Source: Armatimonadota bacterium
Lineage (GTDB): Bacteria > Armatimonadota > Fimbriimonadia > Fimbriimonadales > Fimbriimonadaceae
DNA: 64,000 nucleotides
Assembly (NCBI GenBank): GCA_016789105.1
Contig: JAEURN010000004.1
Location: 434,001-498,000, forward strand
Direction of reading: 5' to 3'
Below are positions 32,262-40,818 of this stretch, piece after piece; the stretch's first letter is position 1, and each line of letters starts with the position of its first letter. The translations under genes and the position numbers were made by a program. Below the pieces are notes generated by a model, which saw only the letters and a program-made list of their open reading frames with translations, made no database searches and was not told the DNA's origin.

Positions 32262-33545
32262 CTATTGCTTTTTCATTGGGATTTTGGCGATCACGGTGCT
32301 GCCTTTGCCTTGGGAGTTGGCATAACTTTGAATCGTCCACAGGTCGGTGAGATTGTCGCCATCGACAACTGAGCCGCTGTAATCGCCCCAGGCCCCGCCT
32401 TCGGTTGCTGCAATCCCTTCGGCCAGATTGTAAAACCGCCCCAAAGTGCCTGGCTCGTCGCCGGCTTGGCGAATTGCCGCCCTGGCACTGATGAACATTT
32501 CGGGGCTGGTTTCCTGGAATCCAACAAGGACATCGTTTTGGCGGTTGACGGCCAAGGTCGTTTGGATGTAGCTGCTGGTCGGGCTTGCCAGTTGCCCAAA
32601 CTGGATGCGGGAGCCATCGAGCCCATATTGGTGCCATTGCACGCCGGCTCGGCCGCTGACATTGACAGTTTGCGAGAACCAAAGCGATCCGCTTTGGATG
32701 ACGAGATTTTTGGGGTTCCGGTCGCCGGAAGCAGTGCGAACCGCGACGCCTTTCATCGGGGAGGCTGGGGGATAGGCAAAGTTGGGGATGGAGTGCGGCT
32801 TTCGGGTGACGGAGACGATGTATGGGGTTCCGTCCCGGCTCTCGGATACCCGAGTCAAGACGATGTCTTGGTCCGTGAGTTTGACAAAGTAAAGGTCATC
32901 CTGGCTGTCTTGGGTGTAGACAGGATGGCCGAGGCTCCCAGAAAAGTGGAAGACGGTGGCGGGCTTGCCAGCCGTCACCTCGCTGACCTTCATCACAAAG
33001 GTCTGTTCCGATCCTCCCGGGAACGAAACCCCAATCCATTTGCCGCTATAGCCAATGGCACCGCCATCCACGCCATTGGGTGCCGGGACGGCATAGGTGT
33101 TCCAGGGGCCGGTCGGATTTTGGCCTTGCGATATGGAGACGTTCACGGGCTTTTTCCCTTCTTTATCCCAAGGGTTCCACAGTTCGAATCCAAAAAACCG
33201 GCCATGAATGCTATAGATGAGTTTAGGATCTATTCCTGAATTGAACTCAGATTGGGGGACGCCTTGGACGTAATTGCCTTTCTTATCGTAGATGACAAGG
33301 CCGCTGTTTGTCCCGTGGAGGACATATCCTCCCCCGACAGCAATCTGGGGGTCGACTTGCCGGTTCCCATCGGTGCTCCCATCAAAAGTCAAGATTCCGC
33401 CGGTGGTGCGGGGGTTCCCCCCTTGCTTGCGGACTTTGGCGGTGCCGTTTTTGTTAAAGCTTTCCGAATGAATCGGAGTGATGACTTCTATCCGCGCGGG
33501 CTTGGTTTCGGCAGTTTGGGCAAGGATTAGGGCGAGGGTGACCAT
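32262..33545 (-). CDS. Secreted protein of unknown function, beta-propeller-like
   Basis: 427 aa. Very short N-terminal signal (MVTLALILAQTAE). The body is beta-rich with repeated Trp/Gly/Asp strand-turn patterns: GRQVDPQIAVGGGYVLHGTNSGLVIYDKKG-type blocks (seen around residues 62-88), FGFELWNPWDKEG, KWIGVSFPGG, YFVKLTDQDIVLTRVSES, and WGDYSGSVVDGDNLTDLWTIQSY near the end. This resembles extracellular beta-propeller proteins of the 'sialidase-like/WGDYS' kind, where WGDYSG is a recurring motif. Enzymatic role unknown. Follows the CBS gene by 6 bp. Confidence 0.75.
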   Translation of the reverse strand: MVTLALILAQTAETKPARIEVITPIHSESFNKNGTAKVRKQGGNPRTTGGILTFDGSTDGNRQVDPQIAVGGGYVLHGTNSGLVIYDKKGNYVQGVPQSEFNSGIDPKLIYSIHGRFFGFELWNPWDKEGKKPVNVSISQGQNPTGPWNTYAVPAPNGVDGGAIGYSGKWIGVSFPGGSEQTFVMKVSEVTAGKPATVFHFSGSLGHPVYTQDSQDDLYFVKLTDQDIVLTRVSESRDGTPYIVSVTRKPHSIPNFAYPPASPMKGVAVRTASGDRNPKNLVIQSGSLWFSQTVNVSGRAGVQWHQYGLDGSRIQFGQLASPTSSYIQTTLAVNRQNDVLVGFQETSPEMFISARAAIRQAGDEPGTLGRFYNLAEGIAATEGGAWGDYSGSVVDGDNLTDLWTIQSYANSQGKGSTVIAKIPMKKQ

Positions 33546-33551
33546 GGAGTT

Positions 33552-33944
33552 TCAGCTGGCAGAATCCATGAGCAGGGCCTGCATCAAATCGATGCGGAGG
33601 ACGACCCCGAGGAGGACTCCAGATTCGACTACGGGCAGGATTGTCAAACCCTGGCCGAGCATTTGGTGCAGGGCGTCGCTGATTTCGGAGGCGGCGCTGG
33701 CAACGGTCGGCTTTTCTGTGGCAAAGAGGTAAGCGGGCTCCTGGCCGATGGCGGTGACTTTGCCGGTTTTCAATGTTGCCCGAGCGAGGTCTCCCTCCGT
33801 GAGGACATGGGTTGGGCGCAAATCGTGGTCGACGATGACGAGGGCGGGGAACTGGTAGATGTCCATTTTGTCCACCGCGTCACGGACGGTGCTTTCGGCC
33901 GTGAGGGTCGGGATATGGGCATGGAGGACTTCCCGCAGGGTCAT
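33552..33944 (-). CDS. Tandem CBS-domain protein
   Basis: 130 aa made almost wholly of two CBS motifs: TVRDAVDKMDIYQFPALVIVDHDLRPTHVLTEGDLAR and SDALHQMLGQGLTILPVVESGVLLGVVLRIDLM. Stand-alone CBS pairs bind adenosyl nucleotides and regulate partners. No target gene is obvious; the downstream secreted protein 6 bp away is probably cotranscribed but unlikely to be a direct partner because it is exported. Confidence 0.9.
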   Translation of the reverse strand: MTLREVLHAHIPTLTAESTVRDAVDKMDIYQFPALVIVDHDLRPTHVLTEGDLARATLKTGKVTAIGQEPAYLFATEKPTVASAASEISDALHQMLGQGLTILPVVESGVLLGVVLRIDLMQALLMDSAS

Positions 33945-33973
33945 CGGATGAGATTATGGCCGCTTTGGCCGGA

Positions 33974-34034
33974 GCCGCCCGGCCCGGGGCCACTCCCTCG
34001 TCGGCCCTTGCGGGCCTCCTCCGCCCCGGGCGGC
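33974..34034. repeat. GC-rich nested inverted repeat
   Basis: Outer arms GCCGCCCG...GGGG (33974-33989) and CCCCGGGCGGC (34024-34034) with a 4-nt bulge, inner hairpin GGCCC-TTGC-GGGCC (34003-34016). Lies between the CBS gene and the membrane protein gene, 40 bp beyond the latter's stop; no T-run. Confidence 0.5.
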
Positions 34035-34074
34035 ACCGTTGCCGGCCGTCGGAAGCGCGAAGAGTGCGGCGGAG

Positions 34075-34539
34075 TTACCAATAAGGCGGAAAGGTCACGC
34101 CGTCTTTGCCCCGGTCGAACGAGTCGACGATTTCGAACGTATCGGCTTTCCAACCCTTTTTCGGGTCGCGTTTCAGCGTGGCCTGAATGACGATGCTTTC
34201 GTTGTCGTTGATCGAGGTCTTTTCTTTGCCGACGACGATGATTTTGGCGACTTTGTCGTCGCTTTGCATCACTTTGTAGTAACTGACCTTGCCATTAACC
34301 TTTGCGGATTTGAAGACGGCGGCGGCGGCGTCGGCCATCCCTTCGCCGTTCATTTGTGTCCTGACTTCGGCATAGACGTAGGGCCCGACAGCGGCGATCA
34401 GGGCGAAAAGGGCCATCCACCGCCAAGAGCGGAATTCGTCGTGCTTCTTAACGCTGCGGAAGATGGACATCACGATTGTGGCGGCTCCGCCGACGATCAA
34501 GGCGCCGACCAAGTAGGCGATCATTCCAAGTGCGCTCAT
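34075..34539 (-). CDS. Small membrane protein of unknown function
   Basis: 154 aa. Two membrane segments (MIAYLVGALIVGGAATIVMSIF, then WRWMALFALIAAVGPYVYAEV) followed by a soluble beta-rich domain with VSYYKVMQSDDKVAKIIVVG, IVIQATLKRDPKKGWKADTFEI and VTFPPYW. The end looks like a compact sensor or assembly domain but has no family that I recognise. The start ATG 34539 gives the first helix at once. Flanked by the GC-rich inverted repeat downstream. Confidence 0.75.
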   Translation of the reverse strand: MSALGMIAYLVGALIVGGAATIVMSIFRSVKKHDEFRSWRWMALFALIAAVGPYVYAEVRTQMNGEGMADAAAAVFKSAKVNGKVSYYKVMQSDDKVAKIIVVGKEKTSINDNESIVIQATLKRDPKKGWKADTFEIVDSFDRGKDGVTFPPYW

Positions 34540-34659
34540 CTTCTAGGGCTCCAATCGGGATTATCGGTTCGGGGCCTACTTCCGCATTAGGGTGGTTTTT
34601 GGGTCCGCAAATCTGCTGAGGAACAAAACATCCCCCGCCAAAAATCTAAGAAAGACGCA

Positions 34660-34968
34660 ATGCCAAAAACGCGACTCACCCACACGACGATGGCCCACCT
34701 GCGGGATTGGAATTCCATCAAAAAGCTCAAGGCCTGCCCCTTGTGCGGGTGTTTGAATGTTTCTGAAAACGACGAGTGCTTTGCGTGCCGGTGGTCTGGC
34801 CAGTTTGAAACCGATGGCCGACTGGTCAGGTTGCGTTTGGCGGAGCTGGCGCTCAGGCAGCCGGAGCTCCGCGAACTTTGGCGGCCCGCCAATCGGGCCA
34901 ATCTGTTCCAACGAATCATGACCGCCCTCCGGCAGGCGGTGCGTCGTCCCGTCGATTACCGGATCTAG
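34660..34968 (+). CDS. Small zinc-ribbon protein
   Basis: 102 aa. One zinc ribbon: CPLCGCLN ... CFACRW (residues 28-44), preceded by a basic helix HLRDWNSIKKLKA and followed by a long Leu/Arg-rich amphipathic helix (RLVRLRLAELALRQPELREL). No recognised family. Coding is supported by the paired cysteines and by codon bias like the neighbours. It overlaps the end of murQ convergently by 4 bp. Confidence 0.65.
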   Translation: MPKTRLTHTTMAHLRDWNSIKKLKACPLCGCLNVSENDECFACRWSGQFETDGRLVRLRLAELALRQPELRELWRPANRANLFQRIMTALRQAVRRPVDYRI

Positions 34969-35783
34969 AATGAAGCGTTCTGTTTGAGCGCTTGGATGGC
35001 GGCCCGGACTTGCCACCCGTTTTGTTCAAGCAGATCGCGAGCTTCTTCTTGGGTGCAGGGCGTGAGGTCGCACAAAATCCGGATGCATCGATCCTTGAGC
35101 TTGGCGTTGGTGGCTTTGACATCGACCATCAAATTCTCAATAACTTTTCCGCTGAGAACCATGGCGCCCGTCGAGATCCGGTTGAGGACGAGTTTTTGGG
35201 CAGTGCCGGCTTTGAGGCGGGTGGAACCGGTGAGAACCTCGGGGCCGGTCTCGATGAGAATGGCATGCTCCACTTGGTCGAATAGCGGGGCTTTGGGGTT
35301 ATTGGCAATGCCGCAAGTCCACACTCCCTTTTGCCGGGCGTGGCGGCAAGCCGCCAACACGTAAGGGGTCCGGCCAGAGGCGGCGATGCCGATCACGATG
35401 TCGTTCCGGGTGAGGTTGAGCGCATTCAAGCTGCTGATGGCGGTGTGTTCTTCGTCTTCAGCATTTTCGATGGCCTTTCCACCGGCATCCCCGCCACCGG
35501 CCATCAGAGCGACAAACCGGTCTGGCTCAATGCCAAAAGTGGGCGGCATTTCGGCAGCATCCATTGTCGCGACCCTCCCGGAGGTGCCGGCGCCGACATA
35601 GATGATCCGGCCCCCGCTCTGGAACGCGGCGGCGGCCTTTTCGATTGCGACGGCAATCGGTTTTTCCGCTTGCTGAAGAGCCCGCATAACCGCCTGCTCC
35701 TCTTCGTTCATCAAACGCACGATTTGTTCGGCGCCGAGCTTGTCGAGTCCGATGGACCGGGGGTTCCGCGATTCGGTGTTCAT
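34965..35783 (-). CDS. murQ: N-acetylmuramic acid 6-phosphate etherase MurQ
   Basis: 272 aa, slightly shorter than the usual ~300. SIS fold with RIIYVGAGTSGRVATMDAAEMPPTFG, MAGGGDAGGKAIENAEDEE and DIVIGIAASGRTPYV; TGSTRLKAGTAQKLVLNRIST is a strong MurQ signature; the C-terminal CUE-like helix ends the protein. It cleaves the D-lactyl ether of MurNAc-6-P to give GlcNAc-6-P in peptidoglycan recycling. Start overlaps the kinase gene stop as ATGA, so the two are translationally coupled. Confidence 0.95.
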   Translation of the reverse strand: MNTESRNPRSIGLDKLGAEQIVRLMNEEEQAVMRALQQAEKPIAVAIEKAAAAFQSGGRIIYVGAGTSGRVATMDAAEMPPTFGIEPDRFVALMAGGGDAGGKAIENAEDEEHTAISSLNALNLTRNDIVIGIAASGRTPYVLAACRHARQKGVWTCGIANNPKAPLFDQVEHAILIETGPEVLTGSTRLKAGTAQKLVLNRISTGAMVLSGKVIENLMVDVKATNAKLKDRCIRILCDLTPCTQEEARDLLEQNGWQVRAAIQALKQNASF

Positions 35784-36709
35784 GCTCTGTTGTCTTTTTC
35801 GGCGAGTTTCTTCGCCAGGGCCACCGCACCTTCGACAGGTTCGGCCGACAGTCTTTCAACGGCAACTGGCCGTTGGAGGTTCCGGGGGGCAAGGGTATCC
35901 ATTTGCGCTTTGAATCCGCGAACCATGGCCTCGTCGTCGATTTCCCAAAGCCCTCCGGAGAGTCTGAGTTGGATGGGGTTGCCTTCGTCATCGGCGGGGA
36001 TGTGCTTTTGGATGTGTTGCCATGTGGCTTGGGCAAGGGAACTCAACGCTTGATCCACCGAATCCCTGGCGTATTGCAGGCCGCGTGCGGCATCCAGGGC
36101 CACGGCGGGGGCCAGCCGGGCGACCCGGGCTGCCGGCGAAACGGAGCGGTAGACGGCGGCCAAAACCTGGTTTGGCTCATCGGTACCAAACACCTCGCTT
36201 ACACTTTGCCAAAAGATCGGGCTGGCTTCGGCCGGGTCGGCGGCGAGGACGGTTTTCCCAAGCGCCCGGCGGCCGATGTCGAATGCCGAACCGAAGTCGC
36301 CGAGTAGGGGGCCTCCCCCTCCGGATTTGATGCAACCGCCATCAGTTTTGGAGGCAATCAAGGAACCGGTTCCGGCGATCACAACGATATCGGTGCCAGG
36401 TTCGGCTTCCAGGCTCCCCCAGTAGTCAGCATAGGCCTGGATCTTTGCCCCCGGCAAGATGCTTTCCAAAAGGACGAGGGCCCGTTGCCGGTCGGCATCC
36501 GTCAGCAGCCCGGCAAAGCAAGCGACGGCGTAGTGGGGTGCGGGGCCCTCGCCGACGGCTTCGCGGATGTGGCGTTCGATTTCGACTTGGGGTGTGGATG
36601 CCAAGTTGCCGGGGCCAGATCGGCCTCGGTGAAGGGCGGCATTGCCCGCGTCTACGAGCAAGGCCCTGGTTGTCGAGCCGCCGCAGTCGATTCCCAAAAA
36701 GGTGGGCAT
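35780..36709 (-). CDS. BadF/BcrA-type sugar kinase (GlcNAc/MurNAc kinase, MurK-like)
   Basis: 309 aa from ATG 36709. ASKHA fold: FLGIDCGGSTTRALLVD phosphate-1, IVVIAGTGSLIASKTDGG with GGGGPLLGDFGSAFDIGRRAL (the BadF/NAGK signature), and LSGGLWEIDDEAM for adenosine. Family members phosphorylate N-acetylglucosamine or MurNAc. The overlap with murQ argues that MurNAc, arriving from wall turnover, is phosphorylated here and then cleaved by MurQ. An in-frame extension to 36769 has no family match and would run into the divergent gene's start. Confidence 0.88.
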   Translation of the reverse strand: MPTFLGIDCGGSTTRALLVDAGNAALHRGRSGPGNLASTPQVEIERHIREAVGEGPAPHYAVACFAGLLTDADRQRALVLLESILPGAKIQAYADYWGSLEAEPGTDIVVIAGTGSLIASKTDGGCIKSGGGGPLLGDFGSAFDIGRRALGKTVLAADPAEASPIFWQSVSEVFGTDEPNQVLAAVYRSVSPAARVARLAPAVALDAARGLQYARDSVDQALSSLAQATWQHIQKHIPADDEGNPIQLRLSGGLWEIDDEAMVRGFKAQMDTLAPRNLQRPVAVERLSAEPVEGAVALAKKLAEKDNRA

Positions 36710-36763
36710 TGGACTCGCGGAATTTACCTGAGTGCCGGTTCGGCCCGTGATAGACTGGGGCAT

Positions 36764-37789
36764 ATGCACCGCTACTTGGGCGAAGGGTTGCCCAACCGAC
36801 CGCGCATCGCGCTCATCGCCAACGATGCGCTAGGGAACTTTGCGGTGTCGAGCCCGGTTGCCCAGGTGTTGCGGGAAATGTTGAATCCGGCAGTTTTGGA
36901 TGGCTTCACGGGGAACCGCGTTTTGGAAATCGCCTCGGAATGCCCCTGGTTTGATGAGGCGATCCCTGTTTATGGCGACGGGCCACGCGAAGTCGCCCAC
37001 CGGGTTTTGGCACGGGAACCTTATGACCTTGTTGTCAATATGGAAAACGCCGCGTGGGCCAAGAGCCTGGTGCCCATTTTGGCTGGCGATGCCGGATTTG
37101 CGGTTGGCCCGGCCGCGAACTCAGACGGGCGTGGCGATCTGCCCTTTGGAAACTCTCCGGAGGGACGGTTGTGGTCTGACAAAAAGTGGACGCGAGAAAA
37201 CCTGCGCATCGACTATCCCTTTCTCAGCACCGGACATATTGCCGAGATCGTTTGCCGGTGCTGCTATTGGGACGGCCCGATCCCGCCATATCGGCTGCCC
37301 CAACATGACCCCGCCCGCGACGTTCCGGATGTGATCATCTCGGCTTCGGCAAGCTTGCCGGAAAAGCTGTGGCCGTTGGAGAACTGGCTGGATCTCGTGC
37401 ACCGAGTGGCCGAATCGGGGCGGACGGTTGGCTTGGTTGGGGCCAAACCCAAGCAGGGGAGCCAATTTTGGCAAGGAGGCGACGATGAAAGCCGGCTTGT
37501 TGCCGAGGCCCCAGTCGAAGACTTGCGCGGAGAATTCACCCTGCCGCAGGTTGTGGGGGCGCTGGCTCACACCCAGCTGGTGGTGACGCTGGACAACGGA
37601 ATCCTGCATTTCGCCTGTTCCACCGAAACCCCGGTTGTCGGGCTGTTCCGCCACGGCATCCACCGCCTTTGGGCCCCGCCCGTCCGCAACCTAAGGGTGA
37701 TCGAACCGGGTTTGGATGGGTCGGTGAGCGACATCACCGTGACAAAAGTCTGGGATTCGATCAATAATTTTCAGATACAATTGGCCTGA
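36764..37789 (+). CDS. Glycosyltransferase family 9 (heptosyltransferase-like) protein
   Basis: 341 aa from ATG 36764. GT-B layout of the ADP-heptose:LPS family: RPRIALIANDALGNFAVSSPVAQVLREM at the N-terminus, VNMENAAWAKSLVPILAG in the middle, then the donor site VIISASASLPEKLWPLENWLDL, TVGLVGAKPKQGS and VVTLDNGILHFACSTETPVVGLF (SDSGPLHLA equivalent is TLDNGILHFA). Likely adds a sugar to an envelope glycan. The first ATG lies only 8 bp after a TAGACT hexamer, so the mRNA may be leaderless or nearly so. Divergent from the murK-like gene. Confidence 0.85.
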   Translation: MHRYLGEGLPNRPRIALIANDALGNFAVSSPVAQVLREMLNPAVLDGFTGNRVLEIASECPWFDEAIPVYGDGPREVAHRVLAREPYDLVVNMENAAWAKSLVPILAGDAGFAVGPAANSDGRGDLPFGNSPEGRLWSDKKWTRENLRIDYPFLSTGHIAEIVCRCCYWDGPIPPYRLPQHDPARDVPDVIISASASLPEKLWPLENWLDLVHRVAESGRTVGLVGAKPKQGSQFWQGGDDESRLVAEAPVEDLRGEFTLPQVVGALAHTQLVVTLDNGILHFACSTETPVVGLFRHGIHRLWAPPVRNLRVIEPGLDGSVSDITVTKVWDSINNFQIQLA

Positions 37790-37857
37790 AGTTCAGGAAT
37801 TCTCAAGTTGGCACGCATCTTTCTGAGAATGTTCGAAGTAGAAGGAGCATGGTGCGA

Positions 37858-38262
37858 ATGAAAGGAAAAGACACGTTGCACCCGATTCCCAAGGCTTGCC
37901 CGGTCACCGGCGAAAAGATGTACGTCTCGGAGCTGACTTCGGAAGAGTCGGGAGTGGTGATTCGGGGCCGGTTCGCAATGCCGGAATCAGCAGAACTGAG
38001 CGACGAACAGAAGGAGTTCCTGACGGTTTTCCTGCGGGCCCGAGGGGTGATCAGCACAATCGAAAAAGAGCTGGGAATCAGCTACCCTACGGTGCGGAAC
38101 CGCATCGACGCCTTGTTGCACGACATGGGCCTTGAACCCTACAAGGGGGATCGCCGCACGGACCGGGCCGAAGAGAAGGCGAAGATTTTGAAACAGCTGG
38201 AAGAGGGCGAGATCAGCGCCGCCGAAGCAAAAGAACAACTCAAAAAGGTAGGGGCAAAGTGA
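37858..38262 (+). CDS. DUF2089-family regulator-like protein
   Basis: 134 aa from ATG 37858; an ATG at 37849 lies only 1 nt behind GGAG, too close, while 37858 is 10 nt behind AAGGAG. DUF2089 layout: an N-terminal ribbon-like CPVTGEKMYVSELTSEESGVVIRGRF, then the helix-turn-helix DEQKEFLTVFLRARGVISTIEKELGISYPTVRNRIDALL. The canonical zinc cysteines (CPxC ... CxxC) are reduced to a single Cys here. A basic/acidic helical tail follows. Overlaps the DUF4097 gene as GTGA. DUF2089 plus an adhesin-like DUF4097 protein is a recurring pair of unknown function. Confidence 0.85.
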   Translation: MKGKDTLHPIPKACPVTGEKMYVSELTSEESGVVIRGRFAMPESAELSDEQKEFLTVFLRARGVISTIEKELGISYPTVRNRIDALLHDMGLEPYKGDRRTDRAEEKAKILKQLEEGEISAAEAKEQLKKVGAK

Positions 38263-39533
38263 AGGACGAAATCCGCAGGATCATGCAATTGGTGAAGGAC
38301 GGGAAGCTCTCGCCCGAGGACGCCGCCGAGCTCATCGAGGCATTCCAAGAGGCTCCTGAAGAGGGGCCCGCCGAAGATTTGGGGCAAAAAGAAGCCCCCG
38401 GGGCAACACCCGGGCCAGAAGGCGCGGCTGCGGAAGCCCCGCCGAAGGCCGAAAGCCACCAGGATCCGTTTTCCAAACTAATCGGATCAATTGAAAAGGC
38501 GACGAAAGAAGTGGCTGGCTCGATCGATTGGAAGGAAATCTCCAACCAGGTCAGGCTTGGGGTCGGCAAAGGTGTGGATGCCATCAAAGAGGCAGCCAAT
38601 GACGCTAGCAAGGGCAAGGGGCCGTTTGGTTCCATGTTCACCCCCCAAGTGACTCGGACGGTTGAGTTGCCCCTGCAAGTTCCCGAAGGCAAAACGTTTA
38701 TCGTTGAGGCGTACCACGGCGACATCCGGATCGAAGGCGGCCACGAAATTGGATCGGTCCACATCGAAGCCGGTTTCCGCAGCTACAACAATCAAGAGGC
38801 GAACGAGATGGCCGACCGTTTCACGCCCAGCTTGGAAGAAAGCGATGATTCCGTGACGCTTAAGCAGCTCGACCAAAACGGCGTCGTGGCCGATATCGTG
38901 GTCAAGTTGGCCAAGGGGATCCCGGTCACCGTGCGCACTGCCAGCGGGGACACCTTTGTCACCGATACGTTTGCCAGCGTCAAGGTCACGGCAGCCAGTG
39001 GCGACGTTAGGATCGAGCAGGCAGCGGGCACCGTTGAGGTGGTTTTGAGCTCGGGCGAAGTGAGGCTGCGGCACAGTGTGGTCAAATCGTCGCAGGTGGA
39101 AATCAAGAGCGGGGACATCGTCTACGACCATGTGCAGGGCCCGGCCAATATCCGGACAGCCAGCGGTGACGTCACGCTTTACGGTTTCCGCGGCCGGACG
39201 CTCTCTGTGGAGGCGGCAAGCGGCGATGTGACGGCTGATTTCCTTGAGCCGGTGACCGGATCTGTGAACATCCGCACCGTCAGCGGGGATGTGACATTCC
39301 ATGTTCCCGATGGTTCCGACGCCCGCGTGAACCTGAGCACATTGCGTGGGCACGTGGATTGCAAACTCCCACTGGCAGATTCGAACATTGAACCGATGAA
39401 ATGCTCGGGAACGCTGGGAGAAGGCACGGGAGTCCTGGATGTCAGCGCGGTCAACGGCGACTTGTTCGTCGCCCTTGCCGGCGCAGAATTGAAGCCAGAG
39501 GAACCTGCTCCGGCCGGCGACCCAACCGAATAA
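38259..39533 (+). CDS. SHOCT-like / DUF4097 repetitive beta-solenoid protein
   Basis: 424 aa from GTG overlapping the previous stop. Residues 1-32 are a SHOCT-like helix pair (IMQLVKDGKLSPEDAAELIEAF), then an Ala/Pro/Glu linker and amphipathic helices. From ~150 on, DUF4097 repeats of about 20 residues: VRTASGDTFVTD, VTAASGDVRIEQ, EVVLSSGEVRLR, VEIKSGDIVYD, IRTASGDVTLY, VEAASGDVTAD, IRTVSGDVTFH. The SGDV turn repeats suggest a beta-solenoid. No signal peptide or membrane helix is seen, so it is probably cytoplasmic despite the 'adhesin' family name. Likely works with the DUF2089 regulator. Confidence 0.88.
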   Translation: MKDEIRRIMQLVKDGKLSPEDAAELIEAFQEAPEEGPAEDLGQKEAPGATPGPEGAAAEAPPKAESHQDPFSKLIGSIEKATKEVAGSIDWKEISNQVRLGVGKGVDAIKEAANDASKGKGPFGSMFTPQVTRTVELPLQVPEGKTFIVEAYHGDIRIEGGHEIGSVHIEAGFRSYNNQEANEMADRFTPSLEESDDSVTLKQLDQNGVVADIVVKLAKGIPVTVRTASGDTFVTDTFASVKVTAASGDVRIEQAAGTVEVVLSSGEVRLRHSVVKSSQVEIKSGDIVYDHVQGPANIRTASGDVTLYGFRGRTLSVEAASGDVTADFLEPVTGSVNIRTVSGDVTFHVPDGSDARVNLSTLRGHVDCKLPLADSNIEPMKCSGTLGEGTGVLDVSAVNGDLFVALAGAELKPEEPAPAGDPTE

Positions 39534-39590
39534 TTCTGGCCGCTTCCTTAGGCCACCTGCTTAGGTGAACGAGGATAGGGTTGGATATTC

Positions 39591-39631
39591 AGGTATGCGG
39601 CCCTCCCCACTATGGGGAGGGCCGCATACCT
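39591..39631. terminator. Perfect 19-bp palindromic hairpin between convergent genes
   Basis: AGGTATGCGGCCCTCCCCA and its exact complement flank a 3-nt loop (CTA at 39610-39612). It lies between the DUF4097 stop (39533) and the DUF4349 stop (39646). No T-run on either strand, so it is a possible bidirectional terminator or a dispersed palindromic repeat. Confidence 0.6.
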
Positions 39632-39645
39632 TGGGGATTTCAGTT

Positions 39646-40818
39646 TCACCGCCGGTTCTTGCGACGGCTCCACCACCAGATTGCGAGGGCGAACGGTCCC
39701 CAGAAGGGGGCCAAGACCACGATGTTGATGGCAGCCGAAACCACAACCCGGCCAAAGTCGCCAAATCGGTTCATGGCCCTGATCCACGTGTTGGACAGCC
39801 AATCGGTGCGCGGGGCCGGGCTGACGGTTTCGCGTTGCTCCAACGTGACGCCGATAGTGCTCAGGTTGCTCAACGATTTGAGGGTTTTGAGCTGGGCTTC
39901 TGTCGCTTCGATCTCTTGGCGGATATCGCTGATGTACTGTTTGACTTGCAAGATGTCGTCGATCTTCCGGGCGGACTTGAGGACTTCTTGGTATTGGGCT
40001 TCTTCCAAGCGCATTTGCTTGAGCCGGGCTTGGGTGTCGGCGACTTGACCCGTCACATCTTGTCCGGTGACCGACTCGTTTGTGACGTCCCCGAGATCGC
40101 GGAGGCTCTTCATGGCCTGGTCAAAGAACCGGCTGTCCACGCGAACTGTGAAGCTGGCATATTTGCTCGCGCCACTCCCGCTGACGGATTTGGATTCCAG
40201 ATAACCGCCATACTGTTTGGCGATGGCTTCCACCCGGTCTGCTGCCGGGTTGAGTTCTTTCACCCGGACATTCAAGTTGCCGGTTTTGATGACTTGCCGG
40301 TTCGGTACCGAAATCTCCGGCGCGGCCGGCTTGGATTCTTGCGTTCGGGTAGGCACATTGCCGACGGCACCCGCCATCTCACCGCCTTTAGCCAGGTCCT
40401 TGTCGGCAGATGCGTCGGCCGCGGGGTTCGCCTGGTTGAACGACTCTTCCGGCATCGGGGCGGCAGACTTCGACATGACAGGGCTGGACGCCGTTGCCCC
40501 GGTATCCTGGGCCATTCCGGAGAGGCCCTGGGGCAGCATGGCCATGCCCAAGGCGACAACGCAAGTGGCCCCGGCCAGGACGGCATAGGGCGTCCGATAC
40601 CACGGCACGCGCTTGGCCTTGCCACCAAGGGCGGCGAGCGTCTTTTCCAGACCTTTGATTTCGATGGGCTTGGCACTCGCTTCCAAATAGTGCCCGATTC
40701 CCCTAAGCTCGTCAAGCTCGGTCAACAGGGCGGCATTGTCCGAAAGCTCGGCATCGAGTTTGGCGCGGTCGTCGTCGGAGATCTCGTTGTCGATGTAGAA
40801 TTTGAGGTGGTCGTTCAT
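39646..40818 (-). CDS. DUF4349 membrane protein, likely anti-sigma partner
   Basis: 390 aa. N-terminal ~60 residues (HLKFYIDNEISDDDRAKLDAEL ... AALLTELDELRGIGHYLEASA) resemble the cytoplasmic anti-sigma zinc-finger-like domain without cysteines. A membrane helix (YAVLAGATCVVALGMAMLP) follows, then a disordered linker and a DUF4349 domain: RQVIKTGNLNVRVKELNPAADRVEAIAKQYGGYLES, FTVRVDSRFFDQAMKSLRDLGDVTNES and a coiled coil EAQYQEVLKSARKIDDIL ... IRQEIEATEAQLKTLKSLSNLS. A second membrane helix is at the C-terminus (NIVVLAPFWGPFALAIWWW). Translationally coupled (ATGA) to the ECF sigma factor. Confidence 0.85.
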   Translation of the reverse strand: MNDHLKFYIDNEISDDDRAKLDAELSDNAALLTELDELRGIGHYLEASAKPIEIKGLEKTLAALGGKAKRVPWYRTPYAVLAGATCVVALGMAMLPQGLSGMAQDTGATASSPVMSKSAAPMPEESFNQANPAADASADKDLAKGGEMAGAVGNVPTRTQESKPAAPEISVPNRQVIKTGNLNVRVKELNPAADRVEAIAKQYGGYLESKSVSGSGASKYASFTVRVDSRFFDQAMKSLRDLGDVTNESVTGQDVTGQVADTQARLKQMRLEEAQYQEVLKSARKIDDILQVKQYISDIRQEIEATEAQLKTLKSLSNLSTIGVTLEQRETVSPAPRTDWLSNTWIRAMNRFGDFGRVVVSAAINIVVLAPFWGPFALAIWWWSRRKNRR

